From assembly GCF_000717055.1 (NCBI RefSeq), contig NZ_JNXI01000015.1, positions 248,001 through 312,000 of the forward strand: a stretch of DNA of 64,000 bases. The letters are read 5' to 3'. This document shows positions 1 through 7,814 of this stretch, piece by piece. The notes under the pieces were generated by a model. It was not told where the DNA came from and did no database searches. It was given only the letters and a program-made list of their open reading frames with translations. Numbering within the stretch: position 1 is the stretch's first letter; every line of letters starts with the position of its first letter. This stretch comes from Streptomyces iakyrus (GTDB taxonomy: Bacteria > Actinomycetota > Actinomycetes > Streptomycetales > Streptomycetaceae). Both the position numbers and the translations under genes were made by a program.

Positions 1-2008
1 GGATGCCGTACTCGGGCCGCTTCTCCAGGATCGTCCCGCGCTTGGTCCACGGGCCGAGGGGGGACGGTCCCGTCGCGTACGCCACGTGGTAGTTCTCGCT
101 GCGGGTGTCGTCCTCCGACCACATGAAGTAGTACGTGCCCTTCCGCTTGATCACGAAGGAGCCCTCGCGGAAGTTGTCGGGGGTGATGTCCCGCACCTTC
201 GAGGCGTCGTAGGACACCATGTCGTCGTTCAGCGGCACGACGTACCCGTGGCCGTTGCCCCAGTACAGGTAGGCCTGGCCGTCGTCGTCCGTGAAGACGG
301 CCGGGTCGATCATCTGGCCCTTCAATGAACCGCCCTTGGGGACCAGGGGCTTGCCGAGCGCGTCCTTGAAGGGACCGGCGGGGGAGTCGGCCACCGCCAC
401 GCCGATCTGCTGCTCGGCGCAGAAGTAGAAGTAGTACCTGCCGTCCCGCTCGGCGATCGCGGGTGCCCAGGCGTTCTTGTCGGCCCAGGTGACGTCCGGC
501 CCGAGGTCGAGGATGACGCCGTGGTCCTTCCAGTTGACCAGGTCCTTCGACGAGTACGCCTTGAACTGGGTGCCGCTCCAGCCCGGGAAGCCGTCCGTCG
601 TCGGGTAGATCCAGTACCTGCCGTTGAGGTAGTGGACGTCCGGGTCGGCGTTCAGGCCGGGCAGCATGGGGCTGCGGGTGCGGACCGCCTCGACCGTCCA
701 GGTGCGCTTGGTGCCGTCGGCGGCCGTGACCGTGTACTTCTGCGGCGTGCGGAAGTCGCGGCGGGTGCCGGACTTCGGGCTGAGCTTCGCGCCCTCACCG
801 ACCCACAGCTTCGGGGCCAGACCGCGCAGGTCGGCGTCGGGCCGCATCGGCAGGACGACCTTCGAGGCGCTGTCCGTGACGATCGCGTACCCCTTCTGGT
901 GCTTCGCCGTCGCGTCCACCACCGAGGCGGGCGTAGCCGGGTAGGCGGCCAGCAGCCGGTCGTACTCCTCCTGCGTCACCGGGAGCACCGTGCCGTGCCG
1001 GGGGCTCGCCGGGAGCTGGTAGTCCGTGGACGGGGTCCACTTGCCGGAGGCGAGGTCGGTGGTCTCGAAGGGGAGGTAGCCGCGGCCGCCGTACTCGTCG
1101 ATGAACAGGTACCACTTCTTCTCGGTGTTCGACTTGAACACCGTCGGGCCCTCACCGCGGTCCATCGCGCCCTTGCCGATGCAGTCGGCCACGAAGTCGT
1201 ACTTCGTCGAGGTCAGGGAGGTGGACTTCTCGCCGGTGATGAACTTCGAGCAGGGGCTCGAGGAGCTGGGGTCCCGTTCGTCCTTGGTGTAGCGGTAGTA
1301 CTCGTCCTTGTACTGCACGACCGTGGAGTCGATCACCGAGTAGCCCGGGTCGTTCCAGACCTTCGGCTCGCTGAAGGTGCGGAAGTCCTTCGTCGTGGCG
1401 TACAGCATCTTGTTGTACGTGCTGCCCTTGTGGTCCGGGTCGTCGTCGGCGTACAGCTTCGACGCCCAGAAGACGACGTACGCGTCGCGCTCGTCGTCCC
1501 AGTAGGCCTCCGGGGCCCAGGTGTTGCCCGCGCTGTCCGGGGAGACCTTCACCAGGCGCTGGTCGGTCCAGTGGACCAGGTCGGTGGACTCCCAGACCAT
1601 GATCGACTTGCTGCCGTGCCGCTGCACCTGGTCCCAGGTGCCGCTGGAGTTCTGGTACATCCGCAGGTCGGTGGCGATCAGGTAGAACTTGTCGCCCTCG
1701 GGGGAGCGGATGACGAACGGGTCGCGCAGGCCCTTCTCGCCGATCGTCGACGTCAGGACCGGCTTGCCGGCGTTCAGCTCGCGCCAGTGCAGCGGGTCGT
1801 TGCCGCGGCTGAGGGCGTAGCGGATCTGCTCGCCGTCGGCGGTGCCCTCGCCGGTGAAGTAGGCGAAGAGATAGCCGGCGTACTTGCTGTGCTTCACGGG
1901 TGGGGCTCCGGGGTCTGCGGTGCTGGGCGGTGCCGTGAACAGGGTCATGAGGAGGCCGGTCAGGGCCAGGAAAGGCAGCAGGAGCGTGCGGGCGATGCGG
2001 GGGCGCAT
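1..2008 (-). CDS. Secreted two-module glycoside hydrolase family 43 protein (3' end outside window)
   Basis: The frame is open from an ATG at 2008 to the window edge, giving 669 codons without the C-terminus. Residues 1-32 form a Sec-type signal peptide (Arg-rich start, Leu-rich core). A first five-bladed-propeller-like module carries RDPFV and a WAPEAYW motif near residue 155. A short beta-sandwich-like linker with YTVTAADGT follows. A second, canonical GH43 module starts at ADPDV (D455, expected base), with IDPAVF (D568, expected pKa modulator) and REGSF (E615, expected acid). GH43 enzymes are arabinofuranosidases, xylosidases or arabinanases, so arabinan or arabinoxylan side-chain removal is likely; exact specificity cannot be read. 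It is divergent from the PL9-like gene, sharing a promoter region. Confidence 0.85.
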   Translation of the reverse strand, partial: MRPRIARTLLLPFLALTGLLMTLFTAPPSTADPGAPPVKHSKYAGYLFAYFTGEGTADGEQIRYALSRGNDPLHWRELNAGKPVLTSTIGEKGLRDPFVIRSPEGDKFYLIATDLRMYQNSSGTWDQVQRHGSKSIMVWESTDLVHWTDQRLVKVSPDSAGNTWAPEAYWDDERDAYVVFWASKLYADDDPDHKGSTYNKMLYATTKDFRTFSEPKVWNDPGYSVIDSTVVQYKDEYYRYTKDERDPSSSSPCSKFITGEKSTSLTSTKYDFVADCIGKGAMDRGEGPTVFKSNTEKKWYLFIDEYGGRGYLPFETTDLASGKWTPSTDYQLPASPRHGTVLPVTQEEYDRLLAAYPATPASVVDATAKHQKGYAIVTDSASKVVLPMRPDADLRGLAPKLWVGEGAKLSPKSGTRRDFRTPQKYTVTAADGTKRTWTVEAVRTRSPMLPGLNADPDVHYLNGRYWIYPTTDGFPGWSGTQFKAYSSKDLVNWKDHGVILDLGPDVTWADKNAWAPAIAERDGRYYFYFCAEQQIGVAVADSPAGPFKDALGKPLVPKGGSLKGQMIDPAVFTDDDGQAYLYWGNGHGYVVPLNDDMVSYDASKVRDITPDNFREGSFVIKRKGTYYFMWSEDDTRSENYHVAYATGPSPLGPWTKRGTILEKRPEYGI

Positions 2009-2110
2009 GACACTTCCTGTCGGAGTGTGGGGGATTCTGTTGGATAGCGGCCCTCGGAGTTTCACCGGAGGGACGCAGGGCGTCAACGGGTAGGCGTGCG
2101 GCCCGTGGTT

Positions 2111-2123
2111 CCGAAACTTTCGG
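2111..2123. promoter_or_regulatory. CGAAA-N-TTTCG palindrome, candidate LacI-family (xylanase-type) operator
   Basis: The 13-mer CCGAAACTTTCGG is a perfect 6+1+6 palindrome between the divergent GH43 and PL9-like genes. The same core is described upstream of Streptomyces xylanase and xylosidase genes as a site for LacI-type repressors. No regulator gene lies next to it here. Confidence 0.6.
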
Positions 2124-2188
2124 GACGGCGGTGCCTTCGGTGCAAGTGACGGCGGCAACCCTTTCCGGCGCGGCGGCGACTGACGGAC

Positions 2189-2226
2189 GGGAAACGGACC
2201 GGAGCGGGCCCCTCCGACCGTTTCCG
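2189..2226. repeat. Inverted repeat just upstream of the PL9-like gene
   Basis: GGAAACGG at 2190-2197 pairs with CCGTTTCC at 2218-2225, with further imperfect pairing outside. It lies about 15 nt before the ribosome binding site, so it could be an operator or a 5' UTR hairpin. Confidence 0.4.
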
Positions 2227-2255
2227 TCCCCGGCCCCCCAAGAAGGGAACACTCC

Positions 2256-3410
2256 GTGCCGCCGAGCACCGGACGCCATCGCAGCACCCGTACGCTCTCC
2301 ATCGCCGCGGCCGTGGTCTGTGCCGCGGGGGCCGGCGGCGTCGGCCTCGGGCTGACGACCGGCGGCGCCCGGGCCGCCTCGCCGACGGTCACCGTCTCCA
2401 CCGCGGCCCAGCTCGAAGAGGCCGTGCGCAACGCCACCGCCGGCACCGTGATCCAGGTGCGCGGCGGCACCTACCACCCGTCCGCCACCCTGGAGTCCGG
2501 CGCGAACGGCACCGCTTCCGCGCCCATCACCCTGCGGGCGTACGACGGGGAGAAGGTGCGGATCGACGGGTCCCGACTGCCCGCCGGCTCCTGGCTGGCC
2601 GGGATCAGCGGCGACCACTGGACCGTCCAGGACCTCGCGTTCGTCAACTCCCCGGCCCGGGGTTTCGTCGCCACGTCCTCGGTCGGCGGAATCTTCAGGA
2701 ACCTGGTCACCGCGGACAACGGCGACTCCGGCTTCACCCTGCGCGGCGACGGCACCACCGGCAACCTCGTGCAGAACCTGGACAGCCACGGCAACTACGA
2801 CCCGGCCGGCCACGGCCGGAACGCGGACGGCATCGCGGTCACGTTCGGCTCGGGGACCGGCAACAGGATCACCGGAGCCCGGCTGTACGGCAACGCCGAC
2901 GACGGCGTCGACCTGTGGCAGTTCTCCTCGCCGGTGACCATCGAGCACTCCTGGGCCTTCGGCAACGGCGGGAACCGCTGGAAGGACGGGGCCTTCGAGG
3001 GCGACGGCAACGGCTTCGAGCTGGGCGGCGGCGGCGCGTCCGCCGCCCACGCCGTCACCGGCAACGCGGCCTGGGACAACACGCGGCACGGCTTCACCGA
3101 GAACTCCAACACCGGCGCCGTCGCCCTGCACCGCAACACCGCCTACGCCAACGCCGGGAACGGCTTCTCCTTCGCCGCCGGCAGGGCCCGCCTCGGCGGG
3201 AACCTCGCCGTCGGCGACAAGGACGGAGCGGCGCAGCTCGGCCCCTCGGCCCTCTCCGCCGGCAACACCTGGGACAGCGGCACCGCCACCCCGGCCTTCC
3301 GGTCGACGGACCCGGCCGGCGCGTACGGAGCCCGCCGGGCGGACGGATCCCTGCCCCGGACGGCGTTCCTGACGACCGGCTCCACCGCCGTCGGCTCGAC
3401 GATGGACTGA
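2256..3410 (+). CDS. Secreted right-handed beta-helix protein, polysaccharide lyase family 9-like
   Basis: The 384-residue product starts at a GTG preceded by AAGGGA (2243-2248). Residues 1-40 form a signal peptide ending ARA. The rest reads as a parallel beta-helix: VIQVRGGTY, then repeated Asn/Gly-rich turns. The NADGIA and DDGVDLW motifs (about 189-221) match the calcium-site region of PL9 pectate lyases. PL9 enzymes cleave pectate by beta-elimination with a lysine base, usually in GNGFKLGG; here the motif is GNGFELGG with E255, so activity is uncertain. It ends before a strong hairpin and is convergent with the PL3 gene, consistent with a pectin-use locus. Confidence 0.75.
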   Translation: MPPSTGRHRSTRTLSIAAAVVCAAGAGGVGLGLTTGGARAASPTVTVSTAAQLEEAVRNATAGTVIQVRGGTYHPSATLESGANGTASAPITLRAYDGEKVRIDGSRLPAGSWLAGISGDHWTVQDLAFVNSPARGFVATSSVGGIFRNLVTADNGDSGFTLRGDGTTGNLVQNLDSHGNYDPAGHGRNADGIAVTFGSGTGNRITGARLYGNADDGVDLWQFSSPVTIEHSWAFGNGGNRWKDGAFEGDGNGFELGGGGASAAHAVTGNAAWDNTRHGFTENSNTGAVALHRNTAYANAGNGFSFAAGRARLGGNLAVGDKDGAAQLGPSALSAGNTWDSGTATPAFRSTDPAGAYGARRADGSLPRTAFLTTGSTAVGSTMD

Positions 3411-3430
3411 CACCTCTGCGCTCATGGCGA

Positions 3431-3460
3431 CGCCCCCGTCGGTGCGAAGCGACGGGGGCG
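3431..3460. terminator. Hairpin terminator between convergent lyase genes
   Basis: An 11-bp perfect stem, CGCCCCCGTCG (3431-3441) with CGACGGGGGCG (3450-3460) and an 8-nt loop, lies 20 nt after the PL9-like stop. It has no long T-tract, as is usual in Streptomyces, and may act in both directions. Confidence 0.75.
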
Positions 3461-3475
3461 CCCTGCCGACCGGCC

Positions 3476-3618
3476 GAGGGGGGCTCGACCGGTACCGTCC
3501 GGCCGTCCGGAGGGGGGCTCCGGAGGGCCGAGGTGCCGGGACGCCCGGCTGGGGGGCCGGACACCCGGCGTTCCGGCCGGCCCAAGGGGGGACGAGGGCC
3601 GACCGGAGTCACAGGGGG
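3476..3618. repeat. Degenerate tandem G-run element, about 35-bp period
   Basis: Runs of five or six G occur at 3478, 3512, 3551, 3586 and 3614, each in a similar CCGG-rich context, with spacings of 34, 39, 35 and 28 nt. The element fills the gap between the terminator and the PL3 stop. No coding sequence is seen in it. Confidence 0.45.
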
Positions 3619-3624
3619 CAGTGC

Positions 3625-4458
3625 CTACCGGTAGCTGATGTCGGAGGCCTTGAACTTGCAGCTCTTGCCGTCCGGGCCGGGCGGCGTCAGCTCCTTGGGC
3701 TCCTTGCCCGTGTTGTTGCCTTCGAAGCGCACACAGGTCTTGATCTTCTTCTTGCTGTCGCCGTGGATGCGGATCTTCGACAGCGTCGCCGTGTCGCCGT
3801 AGTTGGCGTTCACGCCGACGATCGAGTTCATCGGCGCGGTCACGTCGATGTCGCTCAGCACGATCGTGCGCTTGTACTGCGTCTTGCAGTTGCCGCAGGA
3901 GCGGACCAGCTTGCCGGCGTGTCGGACCTGGAAGCCCGACACGTTCAGGGTGCCCGCGCCGTTGAACTGCAGCACCTTGTCGTCGGCGTTCTTCGCGCCG
4001 CCGCCGATCACCTTGTACACCGCGGAGGCGGACTTGCCCTTGAAGCTGGCCGCGTCCTCGCCGACGTCCAGCCACCACACGTTCTGCAGGGTGCACGTGC
4101 CCTTGCAGTGCACGCCGTCCGCCGCGGGGGTGCCGATGATGACGTTCTTCAGGGTCGCCCCGTCGGCCAGCTCGAAGATCGGGTCCTGGCCCTCGTCCTG
4201 GTTGTCCTGGCCGAGCGCGCCGCTGCCGTAGAACATCTTCATCCCGCCGTCGCGCACACCGGAGACCGGAATGGTCTTCGACACGGGCGTCTTGCCCGTG
4301 GCCGTGGGCCAGGAGGACGCGGCGCCCGCCGTCGACAGCATCGACGTGGTGACGATCGCCGCTCCCGTGATGCCGAACGCGGACACCGCGGCGATCACCG
4401 CCCGCCGCTTGGTGACGCCGCGGCGGTGGCGGACGCGCTGTTCTGCTGGTGCAGTCAT
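3625..4458 (-). CDS. Secreted pectate lyase, polysaccharide lyase family 3
   Basis: The product has 277 residues. Residues 1-46 form a long Arg-rich signal peptide (KRRAVIAAVSAFGITGAA, ending AGA). The mature part carries the PL3 signatures: ADGATLKNVIIG, a Cys-rich VHCKGTC turn, NADDKVLQFNGAGT and the diagnostic RSCGNCKTQYKR stretch. PL3 enzymes are calcium-dependent endo-pectate lyases with a short beta-helix, and the length fits a single catalytic domain with no carbohydrate-binding module. It faces the PL9-like gene and probably acts outside the cell on polygalacturonate. The family call is firm; regulation is not visible. Confidence 0.88.
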   Translation of the reverse strand: MTAPAEQRVRHRRGVTKRRAVIAAVSAFGITGAAIVTTSMLSTAGAASSWPTATGKTPVSKTIPVSGVRDGGMKMFYGSGALGQDNQDEGQDPIFELADGATLKNVIIGTPAADGVHCKGTCTLQNVWWLDVGEDAASFKGKSASAVYKVIGGGAKNADDKVLQFNGAGTLNVSGFQVRHAGKLVRSCGNCKTQYKRTIVLSDIDVTAPMNSIVGVNANYGDTATLSKIRIHGDSKKKIKTCVRFEGNNTGKEPKELTPPGPDGKSCKFKASDISYR

Positions 4459-4540
4459 GTACCGGTTCCTCAGATGGGTGACTCTTGCGCCTGGTGGTCG
4501 TCACCGGTGAAGAAAGGGTTGCCGCGTCTTCGGAAGTTTT

Positions 4541-5395
4541 TCACCGGCCGCCTTCGCCGTCGTCCACGGCGGCGAAGGAGCCGCCCACCGACAGCTGCCG
4601 CGAACCGGCGGCGGCCGTCACCGCGTAGCGGTCCCCGCCCGCGTCGCGGCCGCCGCGGGCGTGGTCGAACTGCCCCGCGAACACCCACTCGCCCGCCGGG
4701 ACCGTACGGCCCTCCTTGAGGGTCCAGGTGTAGACGAGGAAGCCGTCCCGCTCGGCCACCGCGAGGGTGAAGTCGGTCTCGGGCAGGGAGCGCCAGGCGC
4801 CCGCGTCGGAGACCCCGCCGGTCTGGGCCACCTGCAACCGCACGGTCAGCGCGGTCAGTTGCTCGCGCGTCTTGAGGGTGACGTTGCTCTGCGCCCAGAA
4901 GTCGTTGCTGTGCGGGTCGACCGAACCGTCCGACCACAGCGGGCCGTCCTGCGTGCCGGCGGCGGAGGGCCGCTCGGTGGCCGGGGCACTCGGCGTGTTC
5001 GACGGCGGCGGGCTCGACTCGCGGCGCTCGGGCGCCCGGCTCGGCGCCGGCTCCGCCGGAGGCGGAGGCTCGGGCGCCCGGCTCGTCGCCTCCGGGGACG
5101 GCGTGGGCGTCGCCGACGTGGCCACTTCCTGCTGCCGCGGGGCGGTTTCGTCCTTCACCGCCGATGCCACCGCGTAACCGCCCACCGCCAGAACGCCGGC
5201 GACCGCGGCCGTCGCACCGGCCACCCGCATCCAGCCGAACACCGGCGGACGCGTCGCCCGGTGGCCGGAAACGGCCGGACCGGCCATGCCGCGCTCGACC
5301 CGGGCCAGCATGCGCTCCCGGTCGGGCTCGTGTGCCCCGGCCGCCTCGTGCAGCCGGGCGCGCAGCTCCTCGTGCACGTCCCGCCGCATGCTCAT
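4541..5395 (-). CDS. Single-pass membrane protein coupled to an ECF sigma factor, probable anti-sigma partner
   Basis: The 284-residue protein starts at an ATG overlapping the sigma-factor stop (ATGA), so the two are translationally coupled. A charged cytosolic N-terminus of about 55 residues is followed by one transmembrane helix (about 58-80), a long Pro/Ser/Thr-rich linker (about 93-150) and an extracytoplasmic domain (about 150-284). This layout is typical of proteins encoded with SigE-family ECF factors in actinobacteria, where the cytosolic part can hold the sigma factor. No zinc anti-sigma HxxxCxxC motif is present, so the anti-sigma role is inferred from position and topology. Confidence 0.6.
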   Translation of the reverse strand: MSMRRDVHEELRARLHEAAGAHEPDRERMLARVERGMAGPAVSGHRATRPPVFGWMRVAGATAAVAGVLAVGGYAVASAVKDETAPRQQEVATSATPTPSPEATSRAPEPPPPAEPAPSRAPERRESSPPPSNTPSAPATERPSAAGTQDGPLWSDGSVDPHSNDFWAQSNVTLKTREQLTALTVRLQVAQTGGVSDAGAWRSLPETDFTLAVAERDGFLVYTWTLKEGRTVPAGEWVFAGQFDHARGGRDAGGDRYAVTAAAGSRQLSVGGSFAAVDDGEGGR

Positions 5396-6054
5396 CGGTC
5401 CCTCCCTCCGCCCTCACCGGTGCGCACGCCCTCCACGGCGGGCGAGCGGCGCGGGGCACCCAGCGTCGCGTGCATCCGCTGCGGCACGCCCCGCGTCCCC
5501 AGCAACCGCTGGAGTTCGGCCATTCCCTTCGAGGTCTGGCTCTTCACCGTACCCACCGAGACGCCGAGGGCGAGCGCGGTGTCCTTCTCCGACAGGTCGA
5601 ACGCGTGCCGCAGCACCACACAGGCCCGCTTGCGGAACGGCAGCCTGCGCAACGCCTCCTGCACGTCGACCACGCCCGCGATGTCCGGGTTCTCGGTGTT
5701 CTCCTCGCGCTGCGACCAGAACAGGGCGATGCGCCGCCGCTCGCGCACCGCGCTGCGGATGCGGGTCCGGGCCAGGTTGGCGACCACACCGCGGGCGTAC
5801 GCCACCGGGTGGTCGGCCGCGCGCACCCGGTCCCAGCGGTGCCACAGCGCCAGCAACGCGTCCGCCGCCAGGTCGTCGGCGGTGTCCGGCTCGCCCGTCA
5901 ACAGGTGGGCGAGGCGCGACAGTTCGGCGTAGTGGCGCTCGAAGAAGGCGTGGAACTCCACGGAGGCGGCGTCGTCGACGACTGTGCCCACGGGCGACCT
6001 CTCCTCGCAGCGGCTCCGGGCGCTCCCGGCCGGGGCGCCCTGTGTGGCTGTCAT
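5392..6054 (-). CDS. ECF RNA polymerase sigma factor, SigE-type family
   Basis: The 220-residue protein has sigma region 2 at about 33-100 (FHAFFERHYAELSRLAHLLTG, then DDLAADALLALWHRW) and region 4 at about 130-185 (RLPFRKRACVVLRH, VSVGTVKSQTSKGMAEL). The LLTG and SQTSKG signatures are those of the actinobacterial SigE-type group. A basic C-terminal tail of about 30 residues follows. The ATG at 6054 sits inside a perfect palindrome and has no clear ribosome binding site, so a leaderless transcript is possible. The next gene is a membrane protein that probably controls it. The signal sensed is unknown. Confidence 0.88.
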   Translation of the reverse strand: MTATQGAPAGSARSRCEERSPVGTVVDDAASVEFHAFFERHYAELSRLAHLLTGEPDTADDLAADALLALWHRWDRVRAADHPVAYARGVVANLARTRIRSAVRERRRIALFWSQREENTENPDIAGVVDVQEALRRLPFRKRACVVLRHAFDLSEKDTALALGVSVGTVKSQTSKGMAELQRLLGTRGVPQRMHATLGAPRRSPAVEGVRTGEGGGRDR

Positions 6055-6064
6055 GTAGATGACA
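6049..6064. promoter_or_regulatory. Perfect palindrome across the sigma-factor start codon
   Basis: TGTCAT-GTAG-ATGACA is a perfect 6+4+6 inverted repeat, and the sigma-factor ATG (complement 6052-6054) lies within its left arm. It could be an operator or a hairpin masking the start. Confidence 0.4.
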
Positions 6065-6263
6065 TGTGATCATCCGGGAGAGGCCCGGACGAGACCGGGA
6101 AGCGTAGCAGCGATCGTCGGATGGTTCGTACGGAGCTTCGAACGTCGTATGGCAGGCCGGACTTCGATTTCGTAACACGAACAAAACCTGAACGTGGTTC
6201 AACGCGACGAAAATCCAGCCAGCACCCGCACACCGATCACCCAGGCATCTAGGAGCACGCGCC

Positions 6264-7721
6264 ATGTCCGAATCGCAGAAGGTGGCCGACCGGTCCGACG
6301 CCGCGCCACCGGCGGCGAACAGCGTCGACCGGTTCTTCAAGATCTCCGAGCGGGGGTCCACCTTCGGCCGGGAGATCCGCGGCGGCTTCGCCACGTTCTT
6401 CACGATGGCCTACATCCTTGTCCTGAATCCCATCATCCTGGGCAGCGCGAAGGACAAGTTCGGGCACCAGCTGGACGCCGTCCAACTCACCACCGCCACC
6501 GCCCTGGTGGCCGCCGTCATGACGATCATCATGGGAGTCGGCGGCAACCTGCCCCTGGCGCTCGCCGCCGGACTCGGCCTGAACGCCGTGGTCGCCTTCC
6601 AGATCGCCCCGCTGATGAGCTGGGACGACGCTATGGGCCTGATCGTCCTCGAAGGCCTGCTGATCTGCGTGCTGGTGGTGACCGGTCTGCGCGAGGCGGT
6701 CATGCACGCGATACCCCAGCCGCTCAAGCAGGCCATCAGCGTCGGCATCGGCCTGTTCATCGCGTTCATCGGCTTCGTCGACGCCGGGTTCGTCAGCCGC
6801 ATCCCGGACGCCGCCAACACCACCGTGCCCGTCCAGCTGGGCGGCACCGGCACCCTCGCCGGCTGGCCGATGCTCGTCTTCTGCCTCGGCGTGCTGCTGA
6901 CGATCGGACTGCTCGCCCGCAAGGTCAAGGGCGCCATCCTCATCAGCATCGTCACCATGACCGCGCTGGCGATCGTGATCAACTCCCTCGCCGACATCAA
7001 GTCCTGGGGCCTGACCACACCCTCCTGGCCGGACCGGCTCGTCGACACCCCCGACTTCGGGCTCATCGGCGACTTCGACCTGTTCGGCGCGTTCAGCGCC
7101 CCCGGCGTCGGCGTCATCACCGTCGTCCTGCTGATCTTCACGCTGATCCTGTCCGACTTCTTCGACACCATGGGCACGGTCGTCGGCATCAGCGCCGAAG
7201 CCGGGCTGCTCGACGAGGACGGCAAGGTCCCGAACCTCGGCCGGGTGCTGCTCATCGACGGTGCCGCCGCGGTCGCCGGCGGTGCGGCCTCCGCCTCCTC
7301 GGCGACCTCCTACATCGAGTCCGCCGCCGGTGTCGGCGAGGGCTCGCGCACCGGCTTCTCCAACCTCGTCACCGGCGGGCTGTTCGGCCTCGCGCTGTTC
7401 CTGACCCCGCTGCTCACCATCGTCCCGCTCCAGGCGGCCGCCCCCGCCCTGGTCGCCGTCGGCTTCCTGATGATGACCCAGGTCAAGCACATCGACTGGG
7501 ACCGCTACGACATCGCCATTCCGGCGTTCCTCACCATCGCCGTGATGCCGTTCACCTACTCCATCACCAACGGCATCGGCGCCGGCTTCCTCGCCTACGT
7601 CGTCATCAAGACCGTCCTCGGCAAGGCCAAGGAGGTGCACTGGCTGCTCTGGGGGACCTCGGCGCTGTTCCTCGTGTACTTCGCGATCGACCCGATCGAG
7701 CAGCTCCTCGGAGCGAAGTGA
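6264..7721 (+). CDS. NCS2-type purine permease, AzgA-like
   Basis: The 485-residue polytopic protein (about 12-14 hydrophobic helices) starts at an ATG preceded by AGGAG (6250-6254). Its N-terminus, REIRGGFATFFTMAYILVLNP, is the hallmark of AzgA-type adenine/guanine/hypoxanthine permeases. Other family motifs are LAAGLGLNAV, DFFDTMGTVVGI and SSATSYIESAAGVGEGSRTG. It probably imports purine bases by proton symport at the cytoplasmic membrane. It stands alone between the divergent sigma gene and a convergent PBP gene, and ends at a strong terminator. Exact base preference cannot be assigned. Confidence 0.88.
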   Translation: MSESQKVADRSDAAPPAANSVDRFFKISERGSTFGREIRGGFATFFTMAYILVLNPIILGSAKDKFGHQLDAVQLTTATALVAAVMTIIMGVGGNLPLALAAGLGLNAVVAFQIAPLMSWDDAMGLIVLEGLLICVLVVTGLREAVMHAIPQPLKQAISVGIGLFIAFIGFVDAGFVSRIPDAANTTVPVQLGGTGTLAGWPMLVFCLGVLLTIGLLARKVKGAILISIVTMTALAIVINSLADIKSWGLTTPSWPDRLVDTPDFGLIGDFDLFGAFSAPGVGVITVVLLIFTLILSDFFDTMGTVVGISAEAGLLDEDGKVPNLGRVLLIDGAAAVAGGAASASSATSYIESAAGVGEGSRTGFSNLVTGGLFGLALFLTPLLTIVPLQAAAPALVAVGFLMMTQVKHIDWDRYDIAIPAFLTIAVMPFTYSITNGIGAGFLAYVVIKTVLGKAKEVHWLLWGTSALFLVYFAIDPIEQLLGAK

Positions 7722-7740
7722 CGCCGGACGGCCGGTGACA

Positions 7741-7785
7741 CGAGGACGGGCCGCCCCCGGGGGGAAGGGGGCGGCCCGTCTCGTC
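7741..7785. terminator. Strong bidirectional hairpin terminator
   Basis: ACGAGGACGGGCCGCCCCC pairs with GGGGGCGGCCCGTCTCGT (7768-7785), giving an 18-bp stem with a one-base bulge, between the convergent permease and PBP genes. Confidence 0.85.
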
Positions 7786-7814
7786 TGTACAGACGGCTTA
7801 TCGGCGTCGGAGGT

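Noticed and set aside
521..2047. Plus-strand open frame of about 500 codons opposite the GH43 gene
   Set aside because: It has low-complexity Val/Arg/Gly composition, while the opposite strand encodes clear GH43 motifs throughout.
3476..3618. Canonical G-quadruplex
   Set aside because: Spacers between G-runs are about 22-33 nt, too long for a standard intramolecular quadruplex; listed only as a periodic repeat.
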